Positions 61,201 to 64,000 of a DNA stretch of 64,000 nucleotides are shown piece after piece. The stretch comes from Nectonema munidae (lineage: Eukaryota; Nematomorpha; Nectonematoida; Nectonematidae). The DNA lies in contig JAUIRK010000987.1 in NCBI GenBank assembly GCA_030549495.1, forward strand, positions 310,001 to 374,000, written 5' to 3'. The position numbers were made by a program, and so were the translations under genes. Position 1 is the first letter of the stretch. Every line of letters starts with the position of its first letter. The notes under the pieces are model-generated. The model was not told the DNA's origin. It saw nothing but the letters and a program-made list of their open reading frames with translations, and made no database searches.

Positions 61201-61566
61201 ATTTTTGACAATCTCTAGTAATAATCAAAGCAGATAAAATTATATATTTTGTCGCAGAAAGTTATGATGAGTAGATTCGATTAATAAGTAAAATGATTCG
61301 TGCTAATGTTTTATAAAAAAACTATTTTACAAGATCATTTAACTATTTCCTATTATGTATAAAGTGTCGGGAGGATACACCACATCCTTCCTCTTGGGTG
61401 GATACACCACATCCTTCCTCTTATCTGAACTAATTATAAACATAAACTAAAAAAAATTACTCACCACCAAGAGCAGAAATGTCACCAGCCATAAGTAATT
61501 TACGCGAATTGTTGTATATGTTTGGATCAACGATCTTTTTCCTAATTGTTTCAGATACCTGTCCAC
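49211..61566 (-). CDS. PiT: Sodium-dependent phosphate transporter, PiT/SLC20 family (5' end missing)
   Basis: Exons, minus strand: 61566-61465, 56336-56196, 54891-54806, 54749-54653, 53787-53668, 53607-53548, 49961-49511, 49451-49211 (stop TAA). All junctions are GT-AG and all seven phase pairs fit. About 431 residues are readable. The protein imports inorganic phosphate with Na+ across a membrane. N-terminal half: [41 protein letters not shown], then membrane segments ([51 protein letters not shown]). A cytoplasmic loop follows, about 90 residues instead of roughly 250 in vertebrate PiTs. C-terminal half: the PiT signature [35 protein letters not shown], then [16 protein letters not shown] and final helices ending RYSIR. 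The first exon with the N-terminal GANDVANSF signature was not seen and is probably beyond 64000. Exon 6 (60 bp, symmetric phase) could be skipped without a frameshift. Confidence 0.96.
49760..49961 (-). repeat. Tandem 66-bp duplication coding a PiT loop peptide
   Basis: Within PiT exon 7 a 22-residue unit occurs twice in a row: [20 protein letters not shown] followed by two residues, then [20 protein letters not shown] followed by two, then a third start KNGAKY. The DNA repeats are almost identical. Each unit carries an N-x-T sequon, but the loop is expected to be cytoplasmic. Confidence 0.9.
49969..51660 (-). other. Coding-like, partly spliced-looking block inside PiT intron 6
   Basis: Three minus-strand patches read like decayed protein. 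At about 51620-51400: [40 protein letters not shown]. At 51391-51294: [19 protein letters not shown] to KDGEVI, followed by a strong GTAAGT donor. At 50868-50824: a 45-bp unit ([10 protein letters not shown]) between ACAG and GTAAAG, followed at about 50760 by [21 protein letters not shown] further patch near 50280-50080 has [20 protein letters not shown]. Stops and a frameshift occur. It may be a multi-exon pseudogene captured in the intron, or unknown exons; no family was recognised. Opposite-strand ORFs at 50658-51039 compete with this reading. Confidence 0.3.
51661..53547. other. PiT intron 6, remaining part
   Basis: AT-rich. A minus-strand stretch near 52290-52480 reads like coding ([17 protein letters not shown], then [20 protein letters not shown]) and may be retroelement debris. 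A GC-richer patch at 52925-53030 is unassigned. A short ORF at 53153-53281 is listed separately. Confidence 0.35.
53153..53281 (+). other. Short ORF with HNH-nuclease-like motif
   Basis: A 42-codon ATG-to-stop frame containing [20 protein letters not shown]. The C-x2-C followed by G-D-H-I-I resembles the start of an HNH endonuclease finger (C-x2-C ... DHIxP). The second C-x2-C and the final His are missing because the frame stops shortly after. It lies antisense in a PiT intron. It could be a remnant of a mobile or viral-type gene, or chance. Confidence 0.3.
54198..54216. repeat. (TA)n microsatellite in PiT intron 4
   Basis: A short run of TA dinucleotides (about 9 units), downstream of exon 4 in the 865-bp intron. 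Confidence 0.85.
54892..56195. other. PiT intron 2
   Basis: A 1304-bp AT-rich intron. I found no recognisable transposon ends or ORFs of note in it. Confidence 0.5.
56337..58427. other. PiT intron 1, 3' part, with coding traces
   Basis: At 56970-57050 the plus strand reads [20 protein letters not shown], which resembles the post-RT region of LINE elements (GGSxxxDVxxRIxKA). Broken frames to about 57860 (for example [20 protein letters not shown]) were not identified. Near 58100-58250 is a repeat rich in ACCCGC words. Confidence 0.4.
58428..58928. mobile_element. hAT-type MITE with perfect 8-bp duplication
   Basis: A 501-bp element in PiT intron 1. The left end is CAGGGGTTCTTAACCTGGG; the right end as reverse complement is CAGTGCTTCTTAACCTTTT. 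Flanks TTCTAATG at 58420-58427 and 58929-58936 are identical, the 8-bp size typical of hAT. No transposase inside. Confidence 0.93.
58937..59819. other. PiT intron 1, probable second hAT MITE start
   Basis: CAGGATCCCCAAAGTGCTAG at about 59268 looks like a hAT start, followed by paired GGTCGATAAGAGC / GGGGTCGGTTAATG words. Sequence at about 59710-59800 resembles part of the MITE at 18.9-19.2 kb. The right border was not fixed. Confidence 0.4.
59820..60878 (+). pseudogene. hAT element relic, copy B (inverted relative to copy A)
   Basis: Located in PiT intron 1, opposite in orientation to both PiT and copy A. It ends with AAAGTTTGTAGACCCCTG (reverse complement of a hAT terminus, matching copy A's end). 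The open stretch 60272-60562 has [20 protein letters not shown] and [20 protein letters not shown], nearly the same as copy A. The hAT tail [13 protein letters not shown] follows at about 60620. Compared with copy A, an internal segment of roughly 650 bp (the first catalytic part) is missing, so B is a deletion derivative. Confidence 0.85.
60879..61464. other. PiT intron 1, 5' part, with short direct repeat
   Basis: AT-rich. At 61374-61422 a unit GGATACACCACATCCTTCCT occurs twice, 27 bp apart. Otherwise empty up to the exon. Confidence 0.5.
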
Positions 61567-62923
61567 CTAAAAATGCATTAAGAAATATTTTATTCACAAA
61601 AATAGAAAAGTGCAAAGCAAATTTTATGCATGAAAGACAAAGACTTCGCTTTTTCACACGGTAAAATATACGAAGCCATCAGAAGTGAACGTCTAGGCTT
61701 TATCAAAAATGATAGGACATTTTTTGTCTGATTATTATTATTATATCATAAAACATACAATTAAAATTGTGTGCTGAAGATGCAATGAAGCACTTGAATA
61801 CGATACCACTTTTAGATAAGACAAGACAACGATTTTTCTCTCTCTATCCAAATTCAGCTTAAAATTATCATCACAAAAGAAAGGAAAACTTTATTTATAT
61901 TAATTTTTAATAAACCTAATTATTATACTTTTCCCCTAAAGATTTTTTCTTAATTATGTCTTTTTGACTCTGGTAGGAGGTTTGGTTCAATCTTACTTAC
62001 GAGGGCTTAAAATTAAAGGAATATTATGATTAGAAATTGTGAATGGGTAATGTATTTTAGCATGAATAATATCACGAATAAGGATATACTTGATTTTTGA
62101 GAATTTAAGGTTATATATATTACATATATTTTTTTCTATTCAAGGGTTGGCTTTATATGCATGATAATGAAAATTGTAAAAAAATATTTAAAATACATAC
62201 GTAACCTTGAAAAGAGTAGAATATTGTGGAGGCATCAAGCGAGAGGATACATTTCGTCCAAAGAAGAAACTGGATATAAATTAATTTATAATATTGCATA
62301 GTTAAAAGAGACTCCAACTCTTCACCTCTATATAACAACAAATAATATACTCCTGAAGAAGTCTTGAGGAGGCGAAATATTACGTTTTTTAGCATAACTG
62401 CTTATTTATTCGTTATGATGGCCCTTCAGCACTACTTCGTTTATATTTACAACAAATAAGTTGTAGTATTATGTATCTCAAGAATGGTAAACTGACAATT
62501 TGTATTTGGAAGAGACGATATAAAATTAAACGTGACATCTTTTGATTTATAGATTAATATTTGACAAAACAAGCACGAAAACTGAAGATAAGGATGCAAT
62601 GCGACTTTATGTTTATAAAAATGATAAGTTAAAATACCAAAGTCTACCTCCATTTATCTTATCAAAAATGTATTTTCATTATGTGTTTCAAAAATTACAT
62701 TTCTATGGAATGGAGACAGACCCTTTACAATTTTAATATCATTTTTATAATCATCAAGTTGCATGATGATGCATCCTTATCTTATCCACCAGTTACGAAG
62801 TTTGATCTATAAATCTAAAGATGACCCTTAATTTTATATTACCTCTGCAAATTAAACAACATAACTATTTTAACTTGATTGTGATGATATGCACAATCAT
62901 AATGTGTATGTGTATGTAATCGA
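61567..62923. other. Upstream PiT intron; retroelement-end motif copy 4
   Basis: Intron leading to the missing 5' exon of PiT. I looked for the GANDVANSF-type signature on the minus strand and did not find it. ORFs here are chance frames. A retroelement-end motif lies at 62352-62377. Confidence 0.45.
62352..62377 (-). repeat. Retroelement-end motif, copy 4
   Basis: The minus strand reads TTTCGCCTCCTCAAGA then CTTCTTCAGG. Same order and spacing as the copies at 6.0, 6.25 and 35.1 kb. Here the spacer does not form an obvious stem. Confidence 0.4.
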
Positions 62924-63143
62924 AAAGAACAAAATGAGATGGAATGGACACGTGCTGAGAAGGGAAAAAGATGAGTAAATAAGGAAAGCATACGATGAAC
63001 AGGTAAAAGGAAAAAGAGGAAAACAAAGAATGAGATGGGGAGATGATTTGGAAGAAAGTATGAAAAAATTTGGTTTGAAAGAAAGCGATGCTACAGACAG
63101 AAAGCTTTGGAGAGAACGGATCAAAGCCATCGACCCCCAATAA
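62924..63143 (+). pseudogene. LINE-type retrotransposon C-terminus
   Basis: A 70-codon frame from 62934 with a single internal TAA. Contains MRWNGHVLRREKDE, then KGKRGKQRMRWGDDLEES, KFGLKESDATDRKLWRERI and ends KAIDPQ before a stop. This is the classical end of many LINE ORF2 proteins (MRWxGHVLRR ... KGxRxxGRPRxRW). The nearly intact frame suggests a younger copy than that at 2.5-2.7 kb. The overlapping minus-strand 115-codon ORF is its antisense shadow. Confidence 0.85.
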
Positions 63144-64000
63144 GGCGATAAGAAGAAGAAATGCTGATATGAATTTTAATTTAAGATAAGGTACTACCTC
63201 AGCGGAAATCAATTCTCTTGCTTGATGCCTCTAATATTCAAACCTTATCAAGGTTGCGTATATAAATATATATCATTACCTTTGGAGATCCTTGTTAGGA
63301 TTAGTTATACGACAAATTTTAAAACACTGAATTTTTGGGCCTAACGTTTTACGGGAATATACCAAAAGATGTAGAAATTTTTAGCAAAAAATATCAAAAA
63401 ATTTTAAAAATCTTTATACACTACAAATCTGTAAAATGAGTATTAAGAAATTATTTAAAAAAAAGTTTTGATATACTTTGTAATATACTTTGATACTTAT
63501 CGAAGTATATTACAAGTGCTCTTTTGATTATAAAATTACTGAATATGAGATTTGATTTGTAATCAATGTTGACATTTGTAATGGATTACACAGCTTAGAT
63601 TTATTCATTTCGATGAATATTTTTGAAAAAAGAGGTAGCTAAATGCGCTAAGGTAGCACTGGGCGGGCCTCTTTACGCATCCATGCTCGCCCATAACTGT
63701 TTAAATTTTTTACAAACCCAGCTATTTTTCAAAAACTTATATGCTTTCTCATTTTTATATTCTTATTTGAGCTTAATTACCACCCAATGATTTCCTCAAC
63801 GCATTTTCTCCTTAATCTTCAATTCTTTTCTCAAATTTATGAAAAATACGAAGAATTTTAAATTCAATTCATTTGACTAATAGATTTTGGTTGTAAAAAG
63901 TTGATCCTTTATAGCAGGGATGGCCAGCTCCAGGCCAAGGAACAGCGTTATAAGGGATCTACTGACCAGTATTTTCAAAACACAAAACAGATTTCCTTCA
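63144..64000. other. Right edge of window
   Basis: AT-rich; probably PiT intron or 5' flank. CAGGGATGGCCAGCTCCAGG at about 63917 looks like a hAT terminus of an element that continues past the window, and an AGCGTTATAAGGGATCTAC word follows. No exon was recognised. Confidence 0.4.

Noticed and set aside
62865-63212. 115-codon minus-strand ORF
   Set aside because: It is the antisense of the LINE C-terminus on the plus strand; composition (F, L, S rich) is that of a shadow frame.
61567-64000. PiT first exon with the N-terminal GANDV signature
   Set aside because: Searched by eye on the minus strand; no matching codon pattern seen, so it likely lies outside the window.

Overview
This window is AT-rich eukaryotic nuclear DNA. 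It has GT-AG introns, no operons, sparse host genes and a dense layer of decayed transposons. The transposon mix (hAT, pogo/Tigger, Merlin, piggyBac-type MITEs, non-LTR retrotransposons), the very short introns and the gene families suggest a metazoan, most likely an arthropod. A parasitic copepod is my guess, but the sequence alone does not prove it.

I can support three host genes by exon-by-exon reading with matching intron phases. (1) The 5' part of a FERM-domain protein gene on the minus strand (four coding exons, 22207 to 18616); its later exons were not found. (2) A mitochondrial ribosome recycling factor gene (MRRF) on the plus strand (five exons, 43813 to 44789), missing its first exon or exons. 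(3) A sodium/phosphate cotransporter of the PiT/SLC20 family on the minus strand (eight exons, 61566 to 49211, complete to the stop codon); its 5' end lies beyond the right edge or was not recognised. Introns are either 45-62 bp or much longer (about 0.2-5 kb), and several of the long ones hold recognisable transposons.

Layout: 1.3-2.8 kb non-LTR retrotransposon relic interrupted by a TTAA-flanked MITE; 3.1-4.6 kb hAT relic; 5-9 kb MITEs; 9.0-11.5 kb hAT relic with a MITE inside; 12.8-13.2 kb hAT C-terminal fragment; 18.6-22.2 kb FERM gene; 23-28 kb MITEs and retrotransposon fragments; 29.3-32.7 kb nest of a hAT relic carrying a Merlin element and a pogo element; 34.6-35.7 kb RNase H-like retroelement fragment; 37.5-37.9 kb minisatellite; 38.0-41.7 kb nearly complete hAT element with a foldback inside; 43.8-44.8 kb MRRF; 45.6-47.4 kb hAT relic whose inverted partner lies at 59.8-60.9 kb inside a PiT intron; 47.7-48.2 kb retrotransposon fragment; 48.5-49.0 kb unrecognised ORFs; 49.2-61.6 kb PiT gene; 62.9-63.1 kb retrotransposon C-terminus.

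The host genes do not form a pathway together. MRRF acts in mitochondrial translation, PiT in phosphate uptake at a membrane, and the FERM protein at the membrane-cytoskeleton interface. I saw no CRISPR array, rRNA or functional tRNA gene, and no convincing new multi-gene system. The strongest unusual signals are the nested transposons with intact target-site duplications, four copies of a TTTCGG-spacer-CTTCTTCAG motif, a spliced-looking coding block hidden in a PiT intron, and a tandem peptide duplication in the PiT loop.
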